The position numbers were made by a program, and so were the translations under genes. From Candidatus Kapaibacterium sp. (lineage in GTDB: Bacteria > Bacteroidota > Ignavibacteria > Kapaibacteriales > Kapaibacteriaceae), in the NCBI GenBank assembly GCA_030830285.1, contig JAURNF010000037.1, positions 1 through 35,452 on the forward strand: a stretch of 35,452 nt of DNA, written 5' to 3'. This document shows positions 23,398 to 32,724 of the stretch, in pieces (the stretch's first letter is position 1; every line of letters begins with the position of its first letter). The notes below the pieces were generated by a model. It ran no database searches and was not told the origin of the DNA. It was given only the letters and a program-made list of their open reading frames with translations.

Positions 23398-26242
23398 TAT
23401 CCCCCTTCGCCGTCGATCAGGCGGCGACACCCGTCCCCCAAGTGACGAGGAATCGCCCCGTCCACAGCAACGAACCTTGAATGATGAGCATCAACGGCTC
23501 CGTCGTTTCAAGATCATCGCAGTACTCCTGGGAATCACAGGAGTCTTAATGTTCATCGCCCTCGTCTCCTACACAGCGAAGGACGAGGCGAACGCACAGC
23601 TCACGCTCAAGGATATGGTCGGCGTGATTCGTGGCGATGAAGCTTTGCGACTCAAATTCGATACCACGTATAACTGGCTCGGACTTCTGGGTGCGGTTGT
23701 CGCGCACTGGATGTACACATCAACGATCGGTGTGTGGTCTATTGCACTCCCCGTGCTGATGATGTTCTGGGCATATGACGTGTTTCGGTTCCAGCGCATC
23801 ACCCCGCTTATCGCCAGACGGTCAATCGTGGCATTAGCATGCGCCGTTTCCGTGTCGGCCGTTCTTGGAACGCTACAGCCACTTGAGTTCTTTCAGTGGC
23901 TTCCACGCGAGAGTTGTGGAGCAATCGGACAGTTTCTCGGCGGGGTTACATCGCAGTTCATTGGTCGGATCGGCAGCACGATTATCTGGCTCGCCGTGCT
24001 TGGATTCGTAAGCATCATGGGATTCGAGCTCGACGTCACTGCGGTGAGTTCCAAGCTCAAGGCAGCCTTTGCGGGATTTGGGAATCTGGATCTGCGCACT
24101 GCCTTCCGCAAGGATGCGGATGAGTCAGACGACGAAGATGAAGAAGATGCTGACGACGGCGATGACACTATCGATGAAGACGACGTTGAACAGACTGAAG
24201 TTCCAGCTGTGCAACGCCGCACCACGCTTGGTGAACGTATTCAACGTCCAGTGCTTGACGCATCCACTATCGACGAGGATGAACCTGCGGCTGCACTTCC
24301 ACGCGTTCCGCTTGTCCCGACGCCTTCTCCCGATGCAATCCCTGCAGAGGGTCGCCAACTTTCGAGCTCAGTAAAGATTCTACGTCCAACCAAGACCGAT
24401 ACTCCACGAGCTGAACCACCGATCGCTGCGAGTTCTCTTGTGCAGCCGTCTGTGATCAACGAACCACCATCGGTGGACATCAGCGATATCCAGAAGAAGC
24501 TGCAGGAGCTTCATCCAAAGCGCGACATCACGCTTCAGGATGTGGATGAAGATGCGAGCATTGCTCCCCCGGCTTCACGGGTCTCGAATACCCTTGCCTC
24601 TCACGCAGTACACACGGATGACGATGATGACGAGGAGCTCACCGACGATGTCCTGCCAGCCCAGCCATCACCAGTAAGTATTCAGAAGCCCCTTACCGTA
24701 ACGGTGCAGGATACGCTGTTCCCTGTTGAGCCTGAGATACAGTTGTCGAACCGCACGCTGTATGACGAAGAGATCGTCTACAAGCCGCCGCCCGGCACGT
24801 TGCTGGTTGATTTGAAGGATGAGGCAGCGGTTGACGATGGAGAGCTTGAAGCGAATGCACGAACACTTCAGGAGAAGCTCGAGACATTCCGTGTGCGGAT
24901 TGAGAATCTGACGGTCACTCCGGGACCAGTTGTTACGCAGTATGAGTTCGTTCCTGCGTCTGGTATCAAGGTTTCGCAGATCGCCTCATTGTCTGATGAC
25001 ATCGCGCTTGCCTTGAAGGCACAGGGCGTACGGATTATTGCGCCGATCCCTGGGAAGGGTACCGTTGGTATCGAGATTCCAAACAACAACCCGTCGATCA
25101 TTCGCTTTAGCTCGATCATTAAATCGCCAAAGTATCACAACCCAGAAATCAAGCTTCCGCTTGCAATGGGTAAGACAGTGATTGGTGAAGTGTTCTGTGC
25201 TGATCTTACCAAGATGCCACACCTACTGATCGCCGGTGCAACGGGTAAGGGTAAGTCGGTAGGTATCAACACGATCATCGCATCGCTGTTGTATCGCATG
25301 CATCCGCGCGATCTCAAGTTCGTGATTGTCGACCCAAAGCGTGTCGAGATGACGCTCTACGCTGCGCTGCGTGATCACTATCTCGCTGTATCACCAGACA
25401 TCAATGAGTCGATCGTCACATCACCACATAACGCGGTGATCGTTCTTAAAGCGCTTGTTGAAGAGATGCAGCAGCGATTCAGCATTCTTGCAGCCGCTGG
25501 ACAGCGCAACATTTCTGACTACAATCAGAAGGTGCGCGATGGCAAGATCAAGGACAAGGGTGGCATCATCCACCGTCCTATGCCATTCATCGTAGTCATT
25601 ATCGACGAGCTTGCCGACTTGATGATGACGGCGTCGAAAGAAGTAGAAGAACCAATCTGTCGTCTTGCCCAGTTGGCACGTGCTGTTGGCATTCACTGTA
25701 TCGTAGCTACACAACGTCCGAGTGTCGACGTTGTCACTGGTTTGATCAAGGCCAACTTCCCTGCCCGGATCGCCTATCAGGTTTCGTCACGCATCGATTC
25801 GCGGACGATCCTTGACGGAACTGGTGCCGAGCATTTGATCGGTAACGGCGACATGCTTTTTGCCCCGGGCAACACCCCGATGCCGATCCGGATGCAAAAC
25901 GCGTTTATCTCGACGGAAGAAGTTGAAGCCATCTGCGAGTGGATTGGTGGTCAAGAGGGATACTCTACGCCATACATGCTGCCGTCGATTAACAAGCGTG
26001 GTGGCGGTGCAGGTGCCAGCGATGGTGACCACGACGTGCTATTCGAAGATGCGGCACGGATCTTCATTCAGCTCCAGCAAGCAAGCACGTCGACACTGCA
26101 ACGGCGTTTGAAAATCGGCTATGCACGCGCTGCACGCATCGTGGACGAGCTCGAAATGGCCGGAATCGTGGGTCCACCGGACGGATCGCGTGGTCGCCCA
26201 GTCTTACTCCAGAGCGAGTCAGAATTAGAAGCATATCTGTAA
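23378..26242 (+). CDS. ftsK: DNA translocase FtsK
   Basis: Septal ATPase that pumps chromosomal DNA at cell division and helps dimer resolution. The 954-residue protein has four N-terminal membrane helices (about 42-66, 88-125, 147-170 and 200-220). A very acidic linker starts at about 248 (DESDDEDEEDADDG) and runs as low-complexity sequence to about 480. The motor domain has Walker A GATGKGKS (620-627) and Walker B VVIIDELADL (about 738-747). A C-terminal winged helix (gamma domain) contains QASTSTLQRRLKIGYARAAR and binds KOPS-like DNA. The ribosome binding site is weak (AAGAG). It diverges from kdsA. Confidence 0.97.
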   Translation: MTARPDNIPLRRRSGGDTRPPSDEESPRPQQRTLNDEHQRLRRFKIIAVLLGITGVLMFIALVSYTAKDEANAQLTLKDMVGVIRGDEALRLKFDTTYNWLGLLGAVVAHWMYTSTIGVWSIALPVLMMFWAYDVFRFQRITPLIARRSIVALACAVSVSAVLGTLQPLEFFQWLPRESCGAIGQFLGGVTSQFIGRIGSTIIWLAVLGFVSIMGFELDVTAVSSKLKAAFAGFGNLDLRTAFRKDADESDDEDEEDADDGDDTIDEDDVEQTEVPAVQRRTTLGERIQRPVLDASTIDEDEPAAALPRVPLVPTPSPDAIPAEGRQLSSSVKILRPTKTDTPRAEPPIAASSLVQPSVINEPPSVDISDIQKKLQELHPKRDITLQDVDEDASIAPPASRVSNTLASHAVHTDDDDDEELTDDVLPAQPSPVSIQKPLTVTVQDTLFPVEPEIQLSNRTLYDEEIVYKPPPGTLLVDLKDEAAVDDGELEANARTLQEKLETFRVRIENLTVTPGPVVTQYEFVPASGIKVSQIASLSDDIALALKAQGVRIIAPIPGKGTVGIEIPNNNPSIIRFSSIIKSPKYHNPEIKLPLAMGKTVIGEVFCADLTKMPHLLIAGATGKGKSVGINTIIASLLYRMHPRDLKFVIVDPKRVEMTLYAALRDHYLAVSPDINESIVTSPHNAVIVLKALVEEMQQRFSILAAAGQRNISDYNQKVRDGKIKDKGGIIHRPMPFIVVIIDELADLMMTASKEVEEPICRLAQLARAVGIHCIVATQRPSVDVVTGLIKANFPARIAYQVSSRIDSRTILDGTGAEHLIGNGDMLFAPGNTPMPIRMQNAFISTEEVEAICEWIGGQEGYSTPYMLPSINKRGGGAGASDGDHDVLFEDAARIFIQLQQASTSTLQRRLKIGYARAARIVDELEMAGIVGPPDGSRGRPVLLQSESELEAYL

Positions 26243-26287
26243 GCCTGGTTCGTAGCTTTGTGGGTTTCCCCCACGGTCGCCACACGT

Positions 26288-29203
26288 ATGTCGCAGGAAT
26301 TGCCACAACTCGACGAGACGATTCACGAACACACGCAGATACGCGTGGTTGGTGCGCGCGAGCACAACCTCAAGGATGTGCGTGTTGACATTCCGCGCGA
26401 TCAGCTCACGGTGATTACCGGACTCAGCGGATCAGGTAAGTCATCATTGGCCTTTGACACAGTCTACGCCGAAGGTCAGCGCCGCTATGTCGAATGCATG
26501 TCGTCGTATGCTCGACAGTTTCTCGGCGTGATGAAGAAGCCCGATGTTGATCTGATCGAAGGTCTATCACCCGCAATTTCGATCGAGCAGAAGAGCGTCG
26601 GTATGAGTCCGCGCTCAACGGTGGGAACCGTAACCGAGATCTACGACTACATCCGACTTCTCTTCGCGAAGGTCGGAACCCAGTATTGCGTATCGTGTGA
26701 GATCCCAGTAAAGCAGCAGACGATTGATCAGATCCTTGATACGATCCTTGCCCAACCAGCGGGAACACGACTCCAGATTTTGAGTCCAGTCGTGAAGGGA
26801 CGTAAGGGTCACTATCGCGAAGTCTTCGATCAGTTTCGTCGTCAGGGATTCACACGTGTGCGCGTCGATGGTGAACTTCAAGAGATTACCGAAGGCATGC
26901 AGCTTGCGCGCTACAAGGTGCATACGATTGAACTTGTGATCGACCGTCTAACCGTCGACCCAGAGTCGCCCCGACGATTGCGCGAGAGCATCGAGACGGC
27001 ACTACAACTTGGCGAGGGCGGACTGACTGTGTTGATTGAAGAGGCACCTGAGACATGGTCAGATCGCTTCTTCAGTACACAGTATGCATGTCCACAATGC
27101 GGCACGTCCTACGAAACTCCTGCGCCGAACATGTTCTCATTCAACTCCCCGTTTGGTGCATGTGGAACGTGCGAGGGGTTGGGAGAATCGTTCGACTTTG
27201 ATCCTGCACTCGTCATTCCGGATCTATCGCTAACGATCGAAGCTGGTGGTATTGCCCCGCTTGGAAAGCGACGTGAAACGTGGCTCTGGAAACAGGTTAT
27301 CTCCTGGTGTGATCATGCGAGCATTTCGCTCACTGCACCAATTGCCGATCTCGCTCCTGAAGCACTAGCATCTGTGCTCTATGGCTTGGAGGACGCAACA
27401 GTGCAGGTGGCATACGGTGGATCGAATGTCAAGCATTCGTATATCGGTGTGTTGCCATCGTTGCGTCATCAATACGAACAGACAACCACTGCCACGGTAC
27501 GTAGATCAATCGAACGGTACTTTGCAACAATTACCTGTCGCGAATGCAACGGCGCACGTCTCAAAAGGAGCCACCTCCACATTCGTGTTGCAGATGCTAA
27601 CATCCATCGCGTTTGTCAGTCCGACATCGATACGTCGGAGTCTTGGTTCTCGGACCTCTCTGACCAACTGCAACAGCGGCAACGCCTAATTGCAGCGCCT
27701 ATTCTCAAGGAAATCACAGCGCGACTGAGTTTCCTCCGCGAAGTAGGTCTTGGCTATCTCACGCTCGAACGCAGTGCTAAGTCGCTCTCTGGTGGAGAGT
27801 CGCAGCGAATACGCCTTGCATCGCAAATCGGCTCGCAACTTGTTGGCGTAACCTATGTGCTCGATGAGCCAAGTATCGGACTTCATCAACACGACAATCA
27901 AAAGCTCATTGCATCACTCAAGCGTCTGCGTGATCTCGGCAACACCATCGTTGTGGTCGAGCATGATCGTGAGATGATTGAAGAAGCAGACCATGTCATA
28001 GACATTGGACCAGGTGCTGGTGTGCATGGCGGTGAGGTGATCTCATCATTCGCCGGTGGTGTATCTCGATCCTCATCAAAGGACATTCGAGCGCTTCAAG
28101 GATACGATCGATCCCTGACCCTGCAGTATCTGTCGGGCTCACGCTCTATCGACATCCTCCGCGAACGTCGCATCGGAAATGGCAAACACCTGCGCCTCGT
28201 CGGAGCACGAGGACATAATCTCCACAACGTAACACTCGAGATACCGCTCGGCACCCTTACGTGCGTGACAGGTATGAGTGGATCTGGAAAGAGCACGCTC
28301 ATTAATGACACGCTCTATCCCATCCTCTCTCGACACTTCTACCGATCAGAGGCGGTCCCGATGCCGCATGATCGCATCGAAGGACTTGAGCACATCGACA
28401 AGGTGATCGAGATCGATCAGACGCCTATCGGGCGCACACCACGATCGAACCCAGCGACGTATACCGGACTCTTCACACAGATTCGCGACTTCTTCACGAT
28501 GCTTCCTGAGTCGAAGATTCGGGGATACCAAGCAGGACGTTTCAGCTTTAATGTTACGGGCGGACGTTGTGAAGAGTGCGAGGGTGTTGGCATTCGGAAG
28601 ATCGAAATGAACTTCTTGCCGGATGTCTACGTGCCATGCGATACATGCGGTGGAAAGCGATACAACGCCGAGACGCTCTCGGTGCGCTTCAAGGGTAAAT
28701 CGATATCGGATGTCCTGGAGATGACCGTCGAAGAGGCGTTTGCGTTCTTCACCGACATACCTCGCATTAAAGCCAAATTGAGCGCATTGATGGACGTAGG
28801 CCTGACCTATATTAAACTCGGTCAGCAAGCACCGACACTCTCTGGTGGAGAAGCCCAGCGTGTCAAGCTTGCAACCGAGCTCTCGAAGGTTGGCACCGGC
28901 AAGACAATGTACCTATTGGATGAACCCACAACCGGGTTGCATTTTGAGGATACAGCCGTACTTCTGCGTCTACTCAACCGCCTGGTCGATAAGGGGAACA
29001 CCGTTGTTGTGATTGAGCACAACCTCGACGTGATTGCCTTTGCTGATCATATTGTTGACCTTGGTCCAGGGGGAGGTCGAGACGGTGGACGAATTGTTGC
29101 CAGTGGGACACCCGAACACTTGGCCACCGCGGGCGAGAGTATCACTGGACGGTATGTCGGGCTCGAACTTGAACAAGCACGCAAGTCATCACACAACACG
29201 TAG
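26288..29203 (+). CDS. uvrA: UvrABC excision nuclease subunit A
   Basis: Damage-recognition ATPase of nucleotide excision repair. The product is 971 residues (typical about 940). It has two ABC ATPase halves, Walker A at 45-52 (GLSGSGKS) and 662-669 (GMSGSGKS), and signatures LSGGESQRIRLA and LSGGEAQRVKLA. Zinc sites are C268, C271, C292, C295 and, in the C-terminal insertion, C761, C764, C784, C787. A further CxxC (CRECNGARLK) precedes the first signature. ATG 26288 gives the family-like N-terminus; an upstream TTG at 26258 is less likely. It follows ftsK by 45 nt and may share its transcript. Confidence 0.97.
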   Translation: MSQELPQLDETIHEHTQIRVVGAREHNLKDVRVDIPRDQLTVITGLSGSGKSSLAFDTVYAEGQRRYVECMSSYARQFLGVMKKPDVDLIEGLSPAISIEQKSVGMSPRSTVGTVTEIYDYIRLLFAKVGTQYCVSCEIPVKQQTIDQILDTILAQPAGTRLQILSPVVKGRKGHYREVFDQFRRQGFTRVRVDGELQEITEGMQLARYKVHTIELVIDRLTVDPESPRRLRESIETALQLGEGGLTVLIEEAPETWSDRFFSTQYACPQCGTSYETPAPNMFSFNSPFGACGTCEGLGESFDFDPALVIPDLSLTIEAGGIAPLGKRRETWLWKQVISWCDHASISLTAPIADLAPEALASVLYGLEDATVQVAYGGSNVKHSYIGVLPSLRHQYEQTTTATVRRSIERYFATITCRECNGARLKRSHLHIRVADANIHRVCQSDIDTSESWFSDLSDQLQQRQRLIAAPILKEITARLSFLREVGLGYLTLERSAKSLSGGESQRIRLASQIGSQLVGVTYVLDEPSIGLHQHDNQKLIASLKRLRDLGNTIVVVEHDREMIEEADHVIDIGPGAGVHGGEVISSFAGGVSRSSSKDIRALQGYDRSLTLQYLSGSRSIDILRERRIGNGKHLRLVGARGHNLHNVTLEIPLGTLTCVTGMSGSGKSTLINDTLYPILSRHFYRSEAVPMPHDRIEGLEHIDKVIEIDQTPIGRTPRSNPATYTGLFTQIRDFFTMLPESKIRGYQAGRFSFNVTGGRCEECEGVGIRKIEMNFLPDVYVPCDTCGGKRYNAETLSVRFKGKSISDVLEMTVEEAFAFFTDIPRIKAKLSALMDVGLTYIKLGQQAPTLSGGEAQRVKLATELSKVGTGKTMYLLDEPTTGLHFEDTAVLLRLLNRLVDKGNTVVVIEHNLDVIAFADHIVDLGPGGGRDGGRIVASGTPEHLATAGESITGRYVGLELEQARKSSHNT

Positions 29204-29261
29204 CGGGAACGATCGTCGTACCGTCGCCGTTGTATAATCTTCATCATCTGTTTTTCATTCT

Positions 29262-31457
29262 ATGACCGACGACATTTTGAAATGGCAGCAGCAAGCTCTT
29301 GATGCTGTCATCGACATCGCCGGCCTTTCATCTCGTCCATCAGCCATTGTGCGCGCTCGTGCGCGCGTCATGGAGATCACCGACACAAGTGCTGCGTCAC
29401 TTGAGGTCATTGCGTCGACGCTTCGTGAAATCGGCATCTCTGCACAGTGTCAGCGGGTGACCGTTTCTACGCCCTTGCCTGTGGCTGCTACGCGTGTTTT
29501 GACGCTCGATAGGGACGGGTGGATCATTCAGACGACGATTTCTGCTTCCAACCCATGGTCTGCGGTTATCGGTGAGCGTTCTGACATTCAAGTGATCTTG
29601 ATCAACGGTCGCTACCACTCTGTGTTCACAGGCGATTCCTCGATGCCTGATCACCGCGGACATCCGCTCTACGACTCAAAGCATCATGGCCTTGACAAGG
29701 ATGCGAAGGAACTCCCGTACCGATTCCGTGACGTATGGCCGTCGATCAAGCGCATGCTTCGACTTGAGCGACGTGACATCTGGATTGTGATGATTTACTC
29801 AATCGTTACAAGTCTTCTCGGGTTGGTAGTACCGCTGAGTTCACAGTCAATCGTCAACGCCGTTGCATTGGGTGTATTTAGTCAACAGCTGATCGTCCTG
29901 TGTGTTGTCGTGTTTCTTGCACTCACGGCAATGGCGTTTCTCGACGTCCTCGAACGGCATGTGATCGATATGATCCAGCGTCGCATGTTTGTGTCAACGG
30001 CCTTTGATATTGTCTACCGACTTCCCCACCTGACAAATGCCGTCATGCGACGCTCGTACGGTCCAGAGCTGGTGAACAGATTCTTTGACGTAATCACCGT
30101 TCAGAAGTCAGTCGCAAAGTTTCTGCTCGAGGGTACGAATGCCTTGCTTGTGGTTCTCACCGGACTGATCGTTCTTGGCATTTATCATCCGTTCTTTCTT
30201 GTCTACGACGTTGTGTTCATTCTGTTCATCCCGTTCCTCATTTTCATTCTTGGTCGGGGTGCTGTAACGACAGCTGTCAAAACATCAAAGATGAAGTACA
30301 TGGCCGCCGCTTGGCTTGAGGACGTTGCACGTAATCAGCTGGGATTCAAGCTTACACGCACGAGCCCGTTCATCTTCACACGAGTCGATGACATCAGCAC
30401 TGGATATGTCGAGGCACGCCAGAAGCACTTCCTCATCATGGCGCGCCAAATATTTGGCTCGTACATTTTCCGGGGATTTGCCACTGTTGGCGTTCTGGCC
30501 CTTGGCGGTATCCTCGTGATCGAACAGGCTATCTCACTTGGCCAACTGGTCGCAGCTGAGATCATCATCATCCTTGTGTTTGGCGCCATGGATAAGTTGA
30601 TAACCCAGTTCGATTCGTACTACGACATGGTAGCTGCATTGAACAAGATCAGCGGTCTTGTTGATCAAGAACTTGAGGACGTCGGTGGCTTGCATGTGCC
30701 GCATTACGACGACGGTGCTGAATTGGCTGCGCATAACTTGTCATTTACATACGACGATCAGCAGATTCTCAGTGACGTAAACTTCAAGATATCTCGTGGT
30801 GAACGCGTTAGTCTTATCGGCGCAAGTGGTTCTGGCAAGTCTACCCTTGCAGCGATCATTTTGGGACTTGAAGCTCCCAACCGTGGCACAGTTGAAGTGA
30901 ACGGTATCGATACCCGAACCGCTGATCTGCGCTCCTTGCGAAAGCACGTCGGGTACATCTTCTCAGAAAATCAGATTATTCCAGGGACCGTGCTTGAGAA
31001 CATCACTCTCGGTCGCGAAGTCTCGTATGATGATCTCACCTGGGCACTTGAGATGGCATGCTTGCCTGACGTCGTGCGTGGGCTTCCTAACGGTTTGCAC
31101 ACAATGCTATCGGCGACAGGCGACAACGTCGCACTTGGTGTTCGCCGGATGATTCTCTTTGCTCGTATGATTCTCGATCGCCCAGAGCTACTTGTTATCG
31201 ACGAAGGCTTTGAAGGGATTGATGATGGCACAAAGCTCAGAATGTTCGGCAACATTGTTGCGTGGAAACACTGGACTGTGATGAACATCACGCACGATCC
31301 TGAATTGCTTCAGCGTACGCGTCGGGCGATTATCCTACAACAAGGGCGCATTGTCGAACAAGGTGCCGTGCCAGATATGCTCATAGGTAGTTCGACACTA
31401 GCGAAGCTCTTCCCAGAGCTGTGTACAGCAGCATCGAAGGGAGGCAGCAATGGCTGA
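29262..31457 (+). CDS. Type I secretion ABC exporter with non-canonical ATPase signature
   Basis: A 731-residue half-transporter: an N-terminal domain of about 155 residues, a type 1 exporter membrane domain (six helices between about 172 and 445), and a C-terminal ATPase. Walker A GASGSGKS (520-527), Walker B LLVIDE (643-648) and the H-loop H678 (NITHD) are present. The expected LSGGQ position reads VALGV (623-627), and the Q-loop position reads IFSEN, with S568 where glutamine is usual. The N-terminal part has no obvious catalytic Cys/His of a C39 peptidase and may be a degenerate C39-like substrate-docking domain (LTLDRDGWIIQ, about 81-90). It is followed, with an 8-nt overlap, by the HlyD gene, so it forms a type I system; the substrate is unknown. 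Confidence 0.86.
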   Translation: MTDDILKWQQQALDAVIDIAGLSSRPSAIVRARARVMEITDTSAASLEVIASTLREIGISAQCQRVTVSTPLPVAATRVLTLDRDGWIIQTTISASNPWSAVIGERSDIQVILINGRYHSVFTGDSSMPDHRGHPLYDSKHHGLDKDAKELPYRFRDVWPSIKRMLRLERRDIWIVMIYSIVTSLLGLVVPLSSQSIVNAVALGVFSQQLIVLCVVVFLALTAMAFLDVLERHVIDMIQRRMFVSTAFDIVYRLPHLTNAVMRRSYGPELVNRFFDVITVQKSVAKFLLEGTNALLVVLTGLIVLGIYHPFFLVYDVVFILFIPFLIFILGRGAVTTAVKTSKMKYMAAAWLEDVARNQLGFKLTRTSPFIFTRVDDISTGYVEARQKHFLIMARQIFGSYIFRGFATVGVLALGGILVIEQAISLGQLVAAEIIIILVFGAMDKLITQFDSYYDMVAALNKISGLVDQELEDVGGLHVPHYDDGAELAAHNLSFTYDDQQILSDVNFKISRGERVSLIGASGSGKSTLAAIILGLEAPNRGTVEVNGIDTRTADLRSLRKHVGYIFSENQIIPGTVLENITLGREVSYDDLTWALEMACLPDVVRGLPNGLHTMLSATGDNVALGVRRMILFARMILDRPELLVIDEGFEGIDDGTKLRMFGNIVAWKHWTVMNITHDPELLQRTRRAIILQQGRIVEQGAVPDMLIGSSTLAKLFPELCTAASKGGSNG

Positions 31458-32724
31458 TTCACAACGTCGTCCTGACACATCGACAGATGTGTTTGCGGCC
31501 GAACGAGCTCACCGAAGCGTGTTTCGTCTGGTTACCACGAACAAGGGACATCGCAATCTCGTTATTGTACTCGCCGCCATGGTCGCAGTCATCATTGCGT
31601 TTCTCGTCCTCGTGCCATGGCAGCAGACGGTACGTGGTTCGGGGAAGGTCACATCGTTTGCTCCTGAAGCACGTCCTCAAACTGTTGAAAGCCGAATCAA
31701 CGGACGCATTGTGCGTTGGTATGTGCGTGAAGGTGCACGGGTTCGTAAGGGCGACACGATTGCAATTCTTGCCGACATCAACGTCAACTTCCTCGACTCG
31801 AATCTGCTTGGTCGACTTCAGTCACTGAGAGACAACGTCGAGAGTGCGCAAGATCGGTCAATTGCAGTTGCAACTGAACGACGCAAGCAAGCACTGCAGC
31901 GATATGATGCATCGCGCGCACGTCTTGATAACGCACGAATTGAGTGTGCAACGGCGCGCATTCGCTATGTGCGAGCAGACACCTTGTTCCGTCAAGATGT
32001 CGTGTCGAGACGTGAGTTCGAAACTGCCCAACTCAATCTCCAGAAGGCCGTAGCAGACTCGGTGAATGCCGTAGCATCAGTGAATGTTGCGCAGCAGGAT
32101 GTCACAGCAGCACTTGCCGAGGAAGAGCGCGTTGTCAACCAAGCTATTGTGAGTGTGCAGGAAGCTGATGTTCGGTTGAGCAATACGGAAAACCGACTCG
32201 GCTTTGGTGTCATCTTAGCGCCGCTTGACGGAACCGTTGTGCGCATCGCAAAGGCTGGTGCCGGACAAACCGTGAGGGAGGGTGATGAACTTGCCCTCAT
32301 CGTGCCAACGACAACTGATCAGGCTGTTGAGATCTATGTCAGCAGTATGGATGCCGCACTGATCTCGCCTGGTCGTATGGTATCGCTGCACTTTAGTGGT
32401 TTCCCAGCGTTTCAGTTCAGCGGATGGCGAAACATCAATGTCGGCATCTTCCACGGCACAGTAAAGGTGGTTGATGCCGTTGATGAAGGCACAGGCCGCT
32501 TCCGAGTGCTTGTAGTGCCGTTCGAAGAGCCTGGTTACACGCAATGGCCAGACGAACAATTCCTACGTCAGGGTACGGACGCCTCAGCTTGGGTGCTTCT
32601 TGATGAAGTCTCAATCGGATATGAACTCTGGCGTCAGCTCATGGGCTTCCCGCCTCAGTTCCCAGTGCCAGTAAAGGATGAACGCGTGAAACAGCAGGAA
32701 TCTCAGGCGAAGGCAAAGAAATGA
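31450..32724 (+). CDS. HlyD-family membrane fusion (adaptor) protein
   Basis: Periplasmic adaptor linking the ABC exporter to the outer-membrane channel. The 424-residue protein has a short cytoplasmic N-terminus, one membrane helix (36-56), a split lipoyl domain (ESRINGRIVRWYVREGARV near 80-98 and LAPLDGTVVRIAKAGAG), a long alpha-helical hairpin (about 120-255), and a beta-barrel domain. The C-terminal tail is lysine-rich (KQQESQAKAKK). The ATG lies inside the end of the ABC gene (ATGGCTGA overlap) with GGGAGG about 6 nt upstream, so the start is firm. It overlaps the TolC gene by 4 nt. Confidence 0.93.
   Translation: MADSQRRPDTSTDVFAAERAHRSVFRLVTTNKGHRNLVIVLAAMVAVIIAFLVLVPWQQTVRGSGKVTSFAPEARPQTVESRINGRIVRWYVREGARVRKGDTIAILADINVNFLDSNLLGRLQSLRDNVESAQDRSIAVATERRKQALQRYDASRARLDNARIECATARIRYVRADTLFRQDVVSRREFETAQLNLQKAVADSVNAVASVNVAQQDVTAALAEEERVVNQAIVSVQEADVRLSNTENRLGFGVILAPLDGTVVRIAKAGAGQTVREGDELALIVPTTTDQAVEIYVSSMDAALISPGRMVSLHFSGFPAFQFSGWRNINVGIFHGTVKVVDAVDEGTGRFRVLVVPFEEPGYTQWPDEQFLRQGTDASAWVLLDEVSIGYELWRQLMGFPPQFPVPVKDERVKQQESQAKAKK

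Noticed and set aside
26260-26274. GTGGG-N5-CCCAC hairpin between ftsK and uvrA
   Set aside because: The stem is 5 bp and no T-tract follows on either strand, so it is not supported as a terminator.
29233-29238. TATAAT hexamer upstream of the ABC exporter gene
   Set aside because: It resembles a sigma-70 -10 box, but no -35 TTGACA-like element lies at 16-18 bp and the Bacteroidota-type boxes elsewhere suggest a different consensus.
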